64,000 bases of DNA, taken from contig JASGHF010000001.1 in the NCBI GenBank assembly GCA_047602465.1, positions 1,054,001-1,118,000 of the forward strand, given 5' to 3'. Below the pieces are notes generated by a model. It saw only the letters and a list, made by a program, of their open reading frames with translations, had not been told where the DNA came from and did no database searches. The translations under genes and the position numbers were made by a program. The stretch comes from JADZAI01 sp047602465. GTDB lineage: Bacteria > Pseudomonadota > Alphaproteobacteria > Micropepsales > Micropepsaceae. Positions 52,369 to 60,226 of the stretch are shown here, piece by piece. Within the stretch, counting starts at the first letter, position 1. Each line of letters starts with the position of its first letter.

Positions 52369-52809
52369 CTAAAGCCGGCGCACCTTGACTCCGAAGCGCT
52401 CAGCCGCGTCGGCCTGGGCATTGTCGGCCGTTATCAGGGGCGCGTTCAGGTTCAGAGCCGTCGCTATATAAAGCGAGTCGTAAATGCTGAACGCATGCCA
52501 GTCGGCGGGCGGAAGCGATGCGCCTGGCGCGGCGCGGCCCAGAATGGAAATCTGCCACGCGGCAAAAACGGCTTGTTCGTCGAGCGGATGCAGCGCAACG
52601 ACAGTGCGCAGGAAATGCGCCGCATTCGCGAACTGATTGAAATGGATTTCGCGCCGGTTGAACCGCTTCGCGAGCGTATAGTGCACCTCGATCAACAGCA
52701 GGAGCGGCGCGCGAAGGTCTTCGTCGCCCGACAGCAAGACGCGTGCTTTGTCGCTTCCGCTCTCAGCGACAATCCATTTCGTCGCTACGGAGGCGTCAAC
52801 GACCAGCAT
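52369..52809 (-). CDS. PIN-domain ribonuclease toxin (VapC-like)
   Basis: The protein has 146 residues from the ATG at 52809 (52818 is an in-frame alternative that adds three residues). Acidic PIN residues are visible: D5 in VVDAS, E41 in LIEVHY, and the IYDSLYIATAL and ITADN segments, so the Mg-dependent RNase site looks complete. It overlaps the antitoxin gene (52796) by 14 nt, the normal toxin-antitoxin order. Lower GC than its neighbours is noticeable. Confidence 0.88.
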   Translation of the reverse strand: MLVVDASVATKWIVAESGSDKARVLLSGDEDLRAPLLLLIEVHYTLAKRFNRREIHFNQFANAAHFLRTVVALHPLDEQAVFAAWQISILGRAAPGASLPPADWHAFSIYDSLYIATALNLNAPLITADNAQADAAERFGVKVRRL

Positions 52810-53050
52810 CGTCCCCATCGCGGAACGAACGCAGGATCGGGACGGACGAGTCGAGGGGCTGCGGCGTCAACGCGCGCAGCTCGTCAATACGCCGCACAGC
52901 CTCGTCAAAAGATATTTTTGCTGGCTGCTGAGCCTCTTGCACGATCAGGCGGCGCGCCATCGCCTCGGCGCTCAAGCCTTCCTGCTTCGCACGATCCTTG
53001 AATTTGGCGAGCGCCTCGTCGGGTATGGAGCGGACGATCATCTGTGCCAT
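52796..53050 (-). CDS. FitA/VapB-like ribbon-helix-helix antitoxin
   Basis: The 84-residue protein begins MAQMIVRSIPDEALAKFKDR, a typical FitA-like ribbon-helix-helix DNA-binding N-terminus, then EGLSAEAMARRLIVQEAQ. The C-terminal part would bind and block the PIN toxin. AGGAGG lies 6 nt upstream of the ATG. A TGATATCA palindrome (53075-53082) and a nearby TGATAGCA in the promoter region could be the autoregulatory operator (inference). Confidence 0.85.
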   Translation of the reverse strand: MAQMIVRSIPDEALAKFKDRAKQEGLSAEAMARRLIVQEAQQPAKISFDEAVRRIDELRALTPQPLDSSVPILRSFRDGDDAGR

Positions 53051-53074
53051 TCATAGCCTCCTGTGATAGCAGAT

Positions 53075-53082
53075 TGATATCA
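53075..53082. promoter_or_regulatory. Candidate antitoxin operator
   Basis: TGATATCA is a perfect 8-bp palindrome 25 nt upstream of the antitoxin ATG, with a near copy TGATAGCA at 53063-53070. Ribbon-helix-helix antitoxins commonly bind paired short palindromes in this position. No experimental support. Confidence 0.35.
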
Positions 53083-53139
53083 TTTTCGGCCCTCGCCGTC
53101 AAAGATGCATGCCCGCCGGTGACTGGCTAAACTTGGCAG

Positions 53140-53991
53140 ATGGTCGCCGACTCCGCCCTTCACCCCTTCGACGCGCTGCGCTGGCTGAACGATGTCGGCG
53201 CGGACGATGCGGTGCTGGAAGCCCCGGTGAACCGCTATCAGGCGGCGGCGGCTGCGCCGGTGCGCGAGCCGGTGCGCGAGGCGCCGCGCCCTGCGGAGGC
53301 GCGGCCGCGGCGCGAGATGACGCCGCTGGATTCAGCGCCGCGACGGGAGATCGACGCGGCGCTCAGGCCCGCCGCCGATCTCGACCGCTCGGCGGATGTG
53401 GCGTCGGCGCGGGCGCTGGCGGCGGGGGCGACGACGCTGGCCGAACTGCGCGCGGCGCTGGAGGCGTTCGAGGGATGCCCGCTGAAGAAGACGGCGAAGA
53501 ATTTGGTCTTCGCCGATGGCAACCCGGCGGCCGACCTGATGTTCGTCGGCGAGGCGCCGGGGCGCGAGGAGGACGAACAGGGTTTGCCCTTCGTCGGGCG
53601 CTCGGGGCAGTTGCTGGACCAGTTCCTGAAAGCCCTGGGGCGCGACCGCACCAGCGTCTATATCGTCAACACCCTGCCCTGGCGGCCGCCTGACAATCGC
53701 GAACCAGCGCTGGCGGAGGCGAGCGTCTGCCTGCCGTTCCTCAAACGCCATATCGCGCTGGTGAAGCCGAAGCTGGTGGTGGCGCTGGGCGCGACGGCGG
53801 CGAAAAACCTGTTCGACACGACCGAGGGCATCACGCGGCTGCGCGGCAAATGGCTGGAGCTTGAGGTGGACGGGCATCGCTGCCCCGCCATGGCGACGTT
53901 CCATCCCGCCGCCCTGCTGCGCGTGCCGCTGAACAAACGCTATGTCTGGCGCGATCTGCTGAGCGTGGCGGAGAAGCTGGAGACGTTATGA
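53140..53991 (+). CDS. Uracil-DNA glycosylase (UDG family 4-like)
   Basis: The 283-residue protein has a low-complexity Pro/Arg/Glu-rich N-terminus of about 90 residues, then a UDG fold. Motif A is GEAPGREEDEQGLPFVG (from residue 137) and the late motif HPAALLRVP supplies the catalytic loop. Only one cysteine (C113, GCPLKKTAK) sits where classical family 4 enzymes place a Cys pair, so the usual four-cysteine Fe-S cluster is probably absent, as I recall for many alphaproteobacterial homologs. It would remove uracil from DNA. Confidence 0.88.
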   Translation: MVADSALHPFDALRWLNDVGADDAVLEAPVNRYQAAAAAPVREPVREAPRPAEARPRREMTPLDSAPRREIDAALRPAADLDRSADVASARALAAGATTLAELRAALEAFEGCPLKKTAKNLVFADGNPAADLMFVGEAPGREEDEQGLPFVGRSGQLLDQFLKALGRDRTSVYIVNTLPWRPPDNREPALAEASVCLPFLKRHIALVKPKLVVALGATAAKNLFDTTEGITRLRGKWLELEVDGHRCPAMATFHPAALLRVPLNKRYVWRDLLSVAEKLETL

Positions 53992-54648
53992 CGCTGGCGC
54001 TCTACGGACATCACTTCTCGTCCTACACGCAGAAGGCGCTGATTGCGCTGTATGAGAACGCGACGCCGTTCGAGTTCCGCGGGCTGGGGCCGGATCAGCC
54101 GGAGAACAGCACCGAATGGGTGAAGCTGTGGCCGCTGAAGAAGATGCCGGTGCTGGTGGACGGCGAGCGCGTGATCACCGAAACCAGCATCATCGTCGAA
54201 TATCTGCAGATCCGATCATGCCGGGCCGGTGAAGCTGATCCCCGATGATGCGGCGGCGGCGCTGGACGTGCGGTTCATGGACCGCTTCTTCGACCTGCAT
54301 GTGATGGAGGCGCAGCAGATCGCGGTGGCGAGCAAGCTGGGTCATATTCCGATGACGCCGGAAGACGGGATGCAGGTGACGCGGTCGCGTCTGGATGTGT
54401 CGTATGCGTGGCTCGACACCTATCTCAAAGGGCGCGAATGGGCGGTGGGCGATGCCTATTCGCTGGCCGACGTGGCGGCCTCGCCGTCGCTGTTCTATGC
54501 CGACTGGACCTATCCGATACCCGACAGCTTCCAGAACCTGAAAGCCTATCGCGCGCGGCTGCTGAAGCGGCCCTCGTTCGCGCGGGCCGTGGATGAGGCG
54601 CGGTATTTCCGCCAGTACTTCCCGCTCGGCGCGCCGGACCGGGACTAG
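53988..54648 (+). pseudogene. Glutathione S-transferase family gene with apparent one-base frameshift
   Basis: The first frame (53988-54248) encodes the thioredoxin-like N-terminal domain up to SIIVEYLQI. The second frame continues from about 54214 with DHAGPVKLIPDDAAAALDVR and an all-helical C-terminal domain, ending at 54648. Removing one C at 54212/54213 (GATCCGATCA to GATCGATCA) restores a single GST of about 219 residues. It overlaps the UDG gene as ATGA and shares CTAG with the convergent stop. It is either a pseudogene or, given similar lesions in glyS and mutY, a sequencing error. Confidence 0.85.
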
Positions 54649-55529
54649 GCCGGACGCAGCGCCGCGGTGCTGACGCCCATGCGCTTGCAGGCCTGCTGCT
54701 GCGGGCCGTTGGCGAAGCGCAAAGCGAAGCCGGCGAGGCGCGCGAGGGTGCGGAGCAGCGGGCGCACTTTCTTCGCGGGCTTCGCATCGAGCTTGAGGAT
54801 GCGGCGGATGTCGTCCGGCACCAGTTCGATGGCGGCATCGACGACGCGGCGCTGGACGCCCTGCGCCAGCCGGCCATAGACGGGCGTTTCGGCGGTGAGT
54901 TTCAGGAAGGCGTCGATGGTGTCGTTGGCGTAGAGCTTCAGCACCATGGCCGCCATATAGGCGTTCACTTCATCGACGCTGGTGGGCACCCATTTCGCGC
55001 CGAAGCCTTTGGCGATGATCTCGCCCTCCTTGTAGTAGCGGTCCTGATCGGCGCGGGTCATGCGCGGTTCGACATAGCGGATATAGGCGTTGAGAAAACC
55101 CCAGGCGGCGGTGACGTGGACCCAGGTGAGGAGGTCGTCGTCCATCGCCTGATACGGCGCGCCCTCATGCGTGAGGCCGCCGACGCGCTCGTGCATGCGG
55201 GTGACGCGGGCGAACATCATCTCGGCCGCCCTGGTGGGGCCGTAGGTGACGGTCATGGCGGCGAGGCCGGTATTCTTCATGCGGTTGATGGGATCGACCT
55301 TGAAGGTCGAATGATCCCAGACGCCGGCGCGGACGCGCGGTTCGGCGAGTTCAAGAATCACCGCCGCGATGCCGCCCACCGCCAGCGCGATGGGGTTGGC
55401 GCTGACCCGCCAGGAGACGGAGCCGGGGCCGATGAGGCCGGGATCGCCCTTGGGCGCGGTGAAGTCGATGCGGAGGGCGCGGCCGGTCTTTTTCGGCGGC
55501 CGGGCGCTGGAGTCGTTGGCGAGGGTCAT
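54645..55529 (-). CDS. MpaB-type (DUF2236) oxygenase-like protein
   Basis: The 294-residue protein resembles the MpaB/latex-clearing (DUF2236) family, which includes heme b-type rubber oxygenase and many uncharacterised members. Recognisable blocks are GSVSWRVSANPIALAVGGI, ELAEPRVRAGVWDHSTF, NRMKNTGLAAMTVTYG, and DDDLLTWVHVTAAWGFL carrying the probable heme-ligand histidine. The substrate is unknown. It is divergent from a TetR gene across 53 nt, so that regulator probably controls it. Confidence 0.87.
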   Translation of the reverse strand: MTLANDSSARPPKKTGRALRIDFTAPKGDPGLIGPGSVSWRVSANPIALAVGGIAAVILELAEPRVRAGVWDHSTFKVDPINRMKNTGLAAMTVTYGPTRAAEMMFARVTRMHERVGGLTHEGAPYQAMDDDLLTWVHVTAAWGFLNAYIRYVEPRMTRADQDRYYKEGEIIAKGFGAKWVPTSVDEVNAYMAAMVLKLYANDTIDAFLKLTAETPVYGRLAQGVQRRVVDAAIELVPDDIRRILKLDAKPAKKVRPLLRTLARLAGFALRFANGPQQQACKRMGVSTAALRPA

Positions 55530-55582
55530 GCCTTCAACATATATCCTAGCTTTTACTCGGGAAACTCGGATAGTGGCGGCCC
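55530..55582. promoter_or_regulatory. Divergent promoter/operator region, MpaB-like and TetR genes
   Basis: The 53-nt region contains TATATCC (around 55542) and GGATA (around 55570), an interrupted inverted pair that could bind a TetR dimer, and an AT-rich ATATATCC stretch suitable for a -10 box. This is inferred from position and sequence only. Confidence 0.35.
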
Positions 55583-56248
55583 ATGACCCTGTCCGCCCCC
55601 CTGCCGCAAACGCCCAGCTTTACGCCGAAGAAGTGGCCCAAGCAGACCCGCTCGAAGATGAGCTTCGATGCGATGGTGGATGCCTGCGCTCGGATTCTGC
55701 GAAAGGACGGCTATGAGGGCCTGACCACCAACCACATCGCCAAGGTGGCGGGCGTGGGGATCGGCACGCTCTACGATTTCTTTCCCGACAAGGAGACCAT
55801 CGTCGCGGTTCTGGCCGAGCAGGCGATGGCGCAATCGCTGCGCCGGATGCAGAAGGCGTTCGCCGACGCGATGGGGCTGGGGCCATGGCCGGGCGTGGTG
55901 CGGCTGACCGAACAGGCGGTCGCCAATATCGTGGAGGAGCGCAAGCTGACCTTCGTGCTGGTGCGGCAGATCCCGTTCGTGATGACGCTGCCGACGGTGG
56001 AGAAATGGCGCAACGCCATGGTCGATCTGGCGCAGGATATCCGCATCGCATCGGGCGACGCGATCAACCTGCCGATGCCGAAGGAAGACACCTGGCTGAT
56101 CGCGCAGATGCTGTTCAACGCGACGCTGGAGATCGGCTTTCTGGAGGTGAGCGAGGAAGAGCGGCACAGGCTGACGCTGAGCCTCGCGCGATTGACCTAT
56201 CGCATGGCGGTGGGGCGCGATCCGGAAGAAGATGGCGGTTCAGCATGA
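55583..56248 (+). CDS. TetR/AcrR family transcriptional regulator
   Basis: The 221-residue regulator has an N-terminal helix-turn-helix: ACARILRKDGYEGLTTNHIA followed by KVAGVGIGTLYDFFPDKETI (about residues 34-75). The C-terminal helical ligand domain is divergent, so the ligand is unknown. It probably represses the divergent MpaB-like gene and possibly itself. It overlaps moaB by 17 nt. Confidence 0.9.
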   Translation: MTLSAPLPQTPSFTPKKWPKQTRSKMSFDAMVDACARILRKDGYEGLTTNHIAKVAGVGIGTLYDFFPDKETIVAVLAEQAMAQSLRRMQKAFADAMGLGPWPGVVRLTEQAVANIVEERKLTFVLVRQIPFVMTLPTVEKWRNAMVDLAQDIRIASGDAINLPMPKEDTWLIAQMLFNATLEIGFLEVSEEERHRLTLSLARLTYRMAVGRDPEEDGGSA

Positions 56249-56810
56249 GGATGACGCCGTGACCCCTTCGCTCGCCCCTGCCCCGCGCATCGATGAAAGC
56301 CTGCCCTTCGTGCCGGTGAGGATCGCCGTGCTGACGGTGAGCGATACGCGCACGCAAGCCGACGACCGTTCGGGCGATACGCTGGTGGCGCGTCTCACCG
56401 AGGCGGGGCATACGCTCGCCGACCGCGCGATCCTGAAGGACGATGCGGAGCTGATCGCGTCGAAGTTCCGGAACTGGATTTCCGATCCGCTGATCGACGT
56501 GATCATCACCACCGGCGGCACCGGCCTGACCGGACGCGACGTGACGGTGGAAGCGGCGCGGGCGGTGTTCGAAAAGGAGATCGACGGGTTCTCGGTCGTC
56601 TTCCATCTCATCAGCTATATGACGATCGGCACCTCGACGGTGCAGTCGCGGGCCTGTGCGGGCCTGGCGAACGGCACCTATATCTTCTGCCTGCCGGGTT
56701 CGACCGGGGCGGTGAAGGATGGGTGGGACCATATCCTGCGCTATCAACTCGACAGCCGGCACAAGCCCTGCAATTTCGTCGACATCATGCCGCGGCTGAT
56801 GGAGCGCTGA
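56232..56810 (+). CDS. moaB: Molybdenum cofactor biosynthesis protein B
   Basis: The 192-residue MoaB/MogA-fold protein adenylylates molybdopterin in the moco pathway. RIAVLTVSDTR and the pterin/ATP loop IITTGGTGLTGRDVTVE are diagnostic. DSRHKPCNFVDIMPRL is the usual C-terminus. It overlaps the TetR end and meets the next gene tail to tail at TGATCA (56808-56813), where both stops form one palindrome. Confidence 0.93.
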   Translation: MAVQHEDDAVTPSLAPAPRIDESLPFVPVRIAVLTVSDTRTQADDRSGDTLVARLTEAGHTLADRAILKDDAELIASKFRNWISDPLIDVIITTGGTGLTGRDVTVEAARAVFEKEIDGFSVVFHLISYMTIGTSTVQSRACAGLANGTYIFCLPGSTGAVKDGWDHILRYQLDSRHKPCNFVDIMPRLMER

Positions 56811-57470
56811 TCAGCGCTGGAGCTTTTCCGGGCTGACGCCGAGCGTGTAGAGCGTCAGCAGCGCGATGTTGCGGACCGAACGGCGCGGCGCGCCGCTGGC
56901 GATCGCCCTGGAGGCGAGGCGCGTGAGGCCCGCGCGGCCGAACCGGCGTTTCAGGCGGGTGACGAGATCGACGTCTTCCAGCACGTCCAGCGGCTTGTAG
57001 CCGCCGAGACGTTCGTACTGCGCCTTCGAGATGATGAGGCCCTGGTCGCCATAGGGCAGCGCCAGCACGCGGTTGCGGAGGCGATAGACGAATTCCGCGC
57101 GGCGCGCCGACCAGCGCTTGTCGTCGAGCGCGAAGCGGAAGGTGGCGGCGCGTTGCTCGCCGCCCTGACGGATGAACTGATAGGCCTCGGCGTCCCAGCC
57201 CGGCTCCAGCGCCGTTTCGGCGCGGAGGAAGAGAAGCCATGGCCCCTTCGCCACGCGGGCGCCGGCATCGAGCAGGCCGCCCCGCGTCGCATGGGTGCGG
57301 ACGATCTCGCAGCCCGCGTCCTCGGCGATGTCGAGCGTCAGATCGGTCGAGCCGCCATCGGCGATGACCACGTCGCGCACCAGCCCGCGCATGGCCGGCT
57401 CGACAAGGCTGGTGAGCGCGCGCACCAGACTGTGTTCGGCGTTGAGCGTGGGGATGACGACAGACAGCAT
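56811..57470 (-). CDS. Small family 2 glycosyltransferase
   Basis: The protein has 219 residues from the ATG at 57470; frames running further upstream are arginine-rich shadow. MLSVVIPTLNAEHSLVRAL and DVVIADGGSTDLTLDIAED are the GT2 nucleotide-sugar motifs, YGDQGLIISKAQYERLGGY and LEDVDLVTRLKR the acceptor-side and catalytic-base region. No membrane segment is visible. The sugar and acceptor are unknown. Confidence 0.87.
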   Translation of the reverse strand: MLSVVIPTLNAEHSLVRALTSLVEPAMRGLVRDVVIADGGSTDLTLDIAEDAGCEIVRTHATRGGLLDAGARVAKGPWLLFLRAETALEPGWDAEAYQFIRQGGEQRAATFRFALDDKRWSARRAEFVYRLRNRVLALPYGDQGLIISKAQYERLGGYKPLDVLEDVDLVTRLKRRFGRAGLTRLASRAIASGAPRRSVRNIALLTLYTLGVSPEKLQR

Positions 57471-57529
57471 CGCCGCATTAGCGCCGGAGCGGAGGCGCCG
57501 ATCAACCGAGCCGTTGCGGCAGGGCGGGC

Positions 57530-57718
57530 CTAGCGGCGGCGGGCATAGACGATGAGGGCGAGGCCGGCGATGGCCGTGGCGCCGCCGATATAGGCCCATT
57601 TGGTCTGCACGAGCATGAAGCTCGACTCCGGCCACATGATCCAGCCGAGGCCCTGCCCGGCCCAGAGAAGACCGGCGAGCGTGGCGACGATGCCGATGAG
57701 GGTGAGGACGGTCTTCAT
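57530..57718 (-). CDS. Small two-helix membrane protein
   Basis: The 62-residue protein has two hydrophobic segments (about 4-20 and 41-58) and a middle IMWPESSFMLVQTKWAYIGG. Proteins with this IMWP-SSFM-Q-W core are widespread as short conserved hypotheticals in alphaproteobacteria. The function is unknown. The ATG is preceded by a GGGAG-like site. Confidence 0.75.
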   Translation of the reverse strand: MKTVLTLIGIVATLAGLLWAGQGLGWIMWPESSFMLVQTKWAYIGGATAIAGLALIVYARRR

Positions 57719-57796
57719 GGAACACTCCCGTTAGGCATGGAACCCGGCGCGTAAGCTTACGTTTTCCTGTGGACAAAGGATCGCACGATCTAATGA

Positions 57797-57811
57797 GTTC
57801 TTGTTTTGTTC
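57797..57811. promoter_or_regulatory. LexA (SOS) box, GTTC-N7-GTTC
   Basis: GTTC at 57797-57800 and GTTC at 57808-57811 are separated by exactly seven bases, the alphaproteobacterial LexA operator. It lies 24-38 nt upstream of the radical SAM gene ATG, in an AT-rich stretch suitable for a promoter. LexA repression of that gene until DNA damage is inferred. Confidence 0.7.
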
Positions 57812-57834
57812 CTATGATTGTGTAGGATGAAGCC

Positions 57835-58983
57835 ATGAACGCTCGTAGCGCCCTCCGCCGGGATGCGAACCCCCGCCAATCTGCGGCCCCTCTCCAACCG
57901 GCGGCCCCCGCCCCGCCGGTGCAAAAGGGCCGTGGCGCGCTGACCAATGCGGACGGGCGCTACGAGCGGTTCAGCCATGTGCGCGAGGACGACAGCTGGG
58001 GCACGCTGGACGCGGAGGATATGCCCGCGCCGAAGACGACCGTTCTGTATGACGCGACCCGCAGCGTCATCGCGCGCAACACCTCGCCGGATCTGTCGTT
58101 CGACCGTTCGATCAACCCCTATCGGGGGTGCGAGCATGGCTGCGTCTACTGCTTCGCGCGGCCGACCCATGCGTGGCTGGGCATGTCGCCGGGACTCGAT
58201 TTCGAGACGCGCATCCTTCTGAAGCCGCGCGCCGCCGAGCTGCTGGAAGCCGAGCTGGCCGATCCGAAATATACGCCCCGGGTGATCGCGCTCGGCACCA
58301 ATACCGATCCCTATCAGCCGCTGGAGCGCGAGCATCAGATCACGCGCCGGGTTCTGGAGGTGCTGGCCGCCCATAACCATCCCGTAGCGATCGTGACCAA
58401 GAACCATCTGGTGACGCGGGACATCGATATCCTGGCGCCCATGGCCGAGAAGGGTCTGGCGAAGGTGGCGGTCTCGATCACCACGCTGGACGGTAAGCTG
58501 GCCCGCACCATGGAGCCGCGCGCCTCGTCGCCGGCAAAACGTCTGGATGCGATCCGGGCGCTTGCCCGCGCCGGCATTCCGGCGGCGGTGATGACGGCGC
58601 CGCTGATCCCGGCGCTGAACGACATGGAGATGGAGACGATCCTGGAGCGCTCGGCCGAGGCCGGGGCGACCTCCGCCGGCTATGTGATGCTGCGCCTGCC
58701 GCTGGAGATCAAAGACCTCTTCCGCGAATGGCTGGAAGCCCATGTGCCGGATAAGGCCGCCCATGTGATGGCGCTGGTCCGGGGCATGCGCGGCGGCAAG
58801 GACTATGACGCCAATTGGGGGACGCGGATGACCGGCGGCGGCCCCTATGCCGAGATGATCGGCCAGCGCTTCCGGGTGGCGGCGCGGCGGCTGGGCCTCA
58901 ACAGCCAGCGCTTCCCGCTGGACGCGACGCAGTTCTTCCGGCCCAGGCGCGCGGGCGAACCCCGGCAGTTGGCGCTGCTGTGA
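57835..58983 (+). CDS. PA0069-family radical SAM protein (spore photoproduct lyase-like)
   Basis: The 382-residue protein has the radical SAM cluster motif C99-x3-C103-x2-C106 (NPYRGCEHGCVYCFARPTHA). The TIM-barrel core contains NTDPYQPLEREHQITR and VSITTLDGKLARTMEPRA. The family is related to spore photoproduct lyase and other DNA-repair-type radical SAM enzymes, though the reaction is unproven. The SOS box immediately upstream supports a DNA-damage role. Confidence 0.9.
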   Translation: MNARSALRRDANPRQSAAPLQPAAPAPPVQKGRGALTNADGRYERFSHVREDDSWGTLDAEDMPAPKTTVLYDATRSVIARNTSPDLSFDRSINPYRGCEHGCVYCFARPTHAWLGMSPGLDFETRILLKPRAAELLEAELADPKYTPRVIALGTNTDPYQPLEREHQITRRVLEVLAAHNHPVAIVTKNHLVTRDIDILAPMAEKGLAKVAVSITTLDGKLARTMEPRASSPAKRLDAIRALARAGIPAAVMTAPLIPALNDMEMETILERSAEAGATSAGYVMLRLPLEIKDLFREWLEAHVPDKAAHVMALVRGMRGGKDYDANWGTRMTGGGPYAEMIGQRFRVAARRLGLNSQRFPLDATQFFRPRRAGEPRQLALL

Positions 58984-59051
58984 CGGCTCTTGCCCTTACG
59001 TCACGCGCAGGAATTGCATCTCCGGGGGCGAATCGCGTATCTCAGTTCCCC

Positions 59052-59732
59052 ATGGCGCGCGCGCTCTCCCGCTCACGTATCCAGGCCGTCCCCGCAGCGG
59101 TGCGGCCGGCGCCGGACTTTTCCGCCGAGCGGGCGATGGCGGCCCTCTATGGCCTGCCCATCGCCGGGATCGACGAAGCCGGACGCGGCCCCTGGGCCGG
59201 GCCGGTGGTGGCGGCGGCGGTGATCCTGGATATGGCCTGCCCCCTGCCGGAGGGCATCAACGATTCCAAGAAGCTGACCGAGAGCGCCCGCGAGCGGCTG
59301 TTCGATGCAATCACAGGTTGCGCCGTCAGCTATGGCGTGGGCATCGCCAGCGCCGATGAGATCGACCGGATCAACATCCGTCAGGCGACCCATCTGGCGA
59401 TGAGCCGGGCGGTCGAGGCGCTGGTCCTGTCCGGGCCGCCGCCGGTGGCGGCGCTGGTGGACGGCAACGATCCGCCGGCCTTCGCCGTGCCGACCCGGGC
59501 GCTGGTGAATGGTGACGCGCTGTCACTTTCGATCGCCGCCGCCTCGATCCTCGCCAAGGTGACGCGCGACCGGATGATGGCGGCGCTGGACGCCGAACAC
59601 CCCGGTTACGGGTTCGGCCGGCACAAGGGTTATGGCACCGTCCAGCATGCCGAGGCGCTGCTGCGGCTGGGGCCGTGTGCGATCCACCGGATGACGTTTG
59701 CGCCGGTCGCGTCCGTCAAGCGCGGGTTCTGA
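59052..59732 (+). CDS. rnhB: Ribonuclease HII
   Basis: The protein has 226 residues from the ATG at 59052. The active-site acidic residues begin with D41-E42 in GIDEAGRGPWAGPV, continue in LVDGND, and the Ser-Ile-Ala-Ala-Ala-Ser-Ile-Leu-Ala-Lys segment precedes the last aspartate region. GFGRHKGYGTVQH is diagnostic. It removes ribonucleotides from DNA. Placement before ccrM is the usual alphaproteobacterial order. Confidence 0.94.
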   Translation: MARALSRSRIQAVPAAVRPAPDFSAERAMAALYGLPIAGIDEAGRGPWAGPVVAAAVILDMACPLPEGINDSKKLTESARERLFDAITGCAVSYGVGIASADEIDRINIRQATHLAMSRAVEALVLSGPPPVAALVDGNDPPAFAVPTRALVNGDALSLSIAAASILAKVTRDRMMAALDAEHPGYGFGRHKGYGTVQHAEALLRLGPCAIHRMTFAPVASVKRGF

Positions 59733-59792
59733 GCGTTAGCGGTTGGACGATGGCGCCCCCTGGCGTGAGGGGCCTCAGGCACGGATATGCCT

Positions 59793-59830
59793 CCCCCTCC
59801 GCCCCTTCGGGGCGTCTCCCCATGAATGCC
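59793..59830. repeat. Dispersed palindromic repeat, copy 2
   Basis: Twenty-one bases (59793-59813) are identical to 9333-9353 in the fabI-aroC gap, and the following bases continue with a related CTCCCC-ATGAATG arm. The second half of the palindrome is decayed (CGGAGA instead of CGGGGGAGG). It lies between rnhB and the GANTC-rich ccrM leader. Confidence 0.75.
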
Positions 59831-60095
59831 GGAGAAAAAAGGGTTCGGCTGCGCCGCCCCGGGGATGACAGATGCCGGGCAAGGGAGCGCGAACCGCGCC
59901 AAACCCGAAAGCTTGAATCTTTTGAATCCCTTGGGGGAATCCGCTCATCGCCTTCGCCAATCCGGGCGCGTGTTCACTTCTGAGGTGAATCCTGTTCGCG
60001 TATTTGATGCGAAGCCAGGGCCGCATACGGGCGCGTTTGTGCCAAAGCGGGATTCGTTGAGTTTTTTGAATCCCTTGGGCCGGCTTTCTGCCCTT

Positions 60096-60103
60096 ATGGT
60101 TAA
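60096..60103 (-). promoter_or_regulatory. Candidate CtrA half-site
   Basis: ATGGTTAA reads TTAACCAT on the minus strand, the exact CtrA half-site octamer. A second TTAA with a weaker context occurs at 60160-60163. CtrA activates ccrM in Caulobacter, so the location is meaningful, but this organism's ctrA is not in view. Confidence 0.45.
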
Positions 60104-60107
60104 TTTC

Positions 60108-60129
60108 GACCCCCCATATCTAGGGGGTC
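60108..60129. repeat. GACCCCC/GGGGGTC inverted repeat in ccrM leader
   Basis: GACCCCC (60108-60114) and GGGGGTC (60123-60129) are exact complements around an 8-nt AT-rich loop, about 100 nt before the ccrM start. It could be an operator or an RNA hairpin in the leader. It directly follows the CtrA half-site. Confidence 0.55.
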
Positions 60130-60226
60130 GGGAATTTGGGGACTCCACAGGAAGATGTGTTAACGCTTTGATTCCATTGAGACTCTTGACCGCGAGTCCG
60201 CCTCGACTCAGCTTCGCGGGCACAAA

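Larger units (their letters stand above)
59915..60209. promoter_or_regulatory. GANTC-dense leader of ccrM
   Basis: The 494-nt gap before ccrM has no convincing gene. It holds 11 GANTC sites, the methylation target of CcrM: starts at 59915, 59924, 59937, 59987, 60051, 60068, 60141, 60170, 60181, 60194 and 60205. About one would be expected by chance in 295 nt. A 16-bp direct repeat (59920-59935 and 60064-60079) contains two of them. The region is visibly more AT-rich than its surroundings. Methylation-state-dependent control of ccrM is the natural inference. Confidence 0.75.

Noticed and set aside
52369..53050. Toxin-antitoxin pair as mark of an integrated mobile island
   Set aside because: No integrase, attachment repeats or other accessory genes flank it; the neighbours are ordinary chromosomal genes.
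59733..60226. A small protein gene in the ccrM leader
   Set aside because: Frames present are Arg-rich or cross the repeat and have no ribosome site or motif; the GANTC density and palindromes explain the region better as regulatory DNA.
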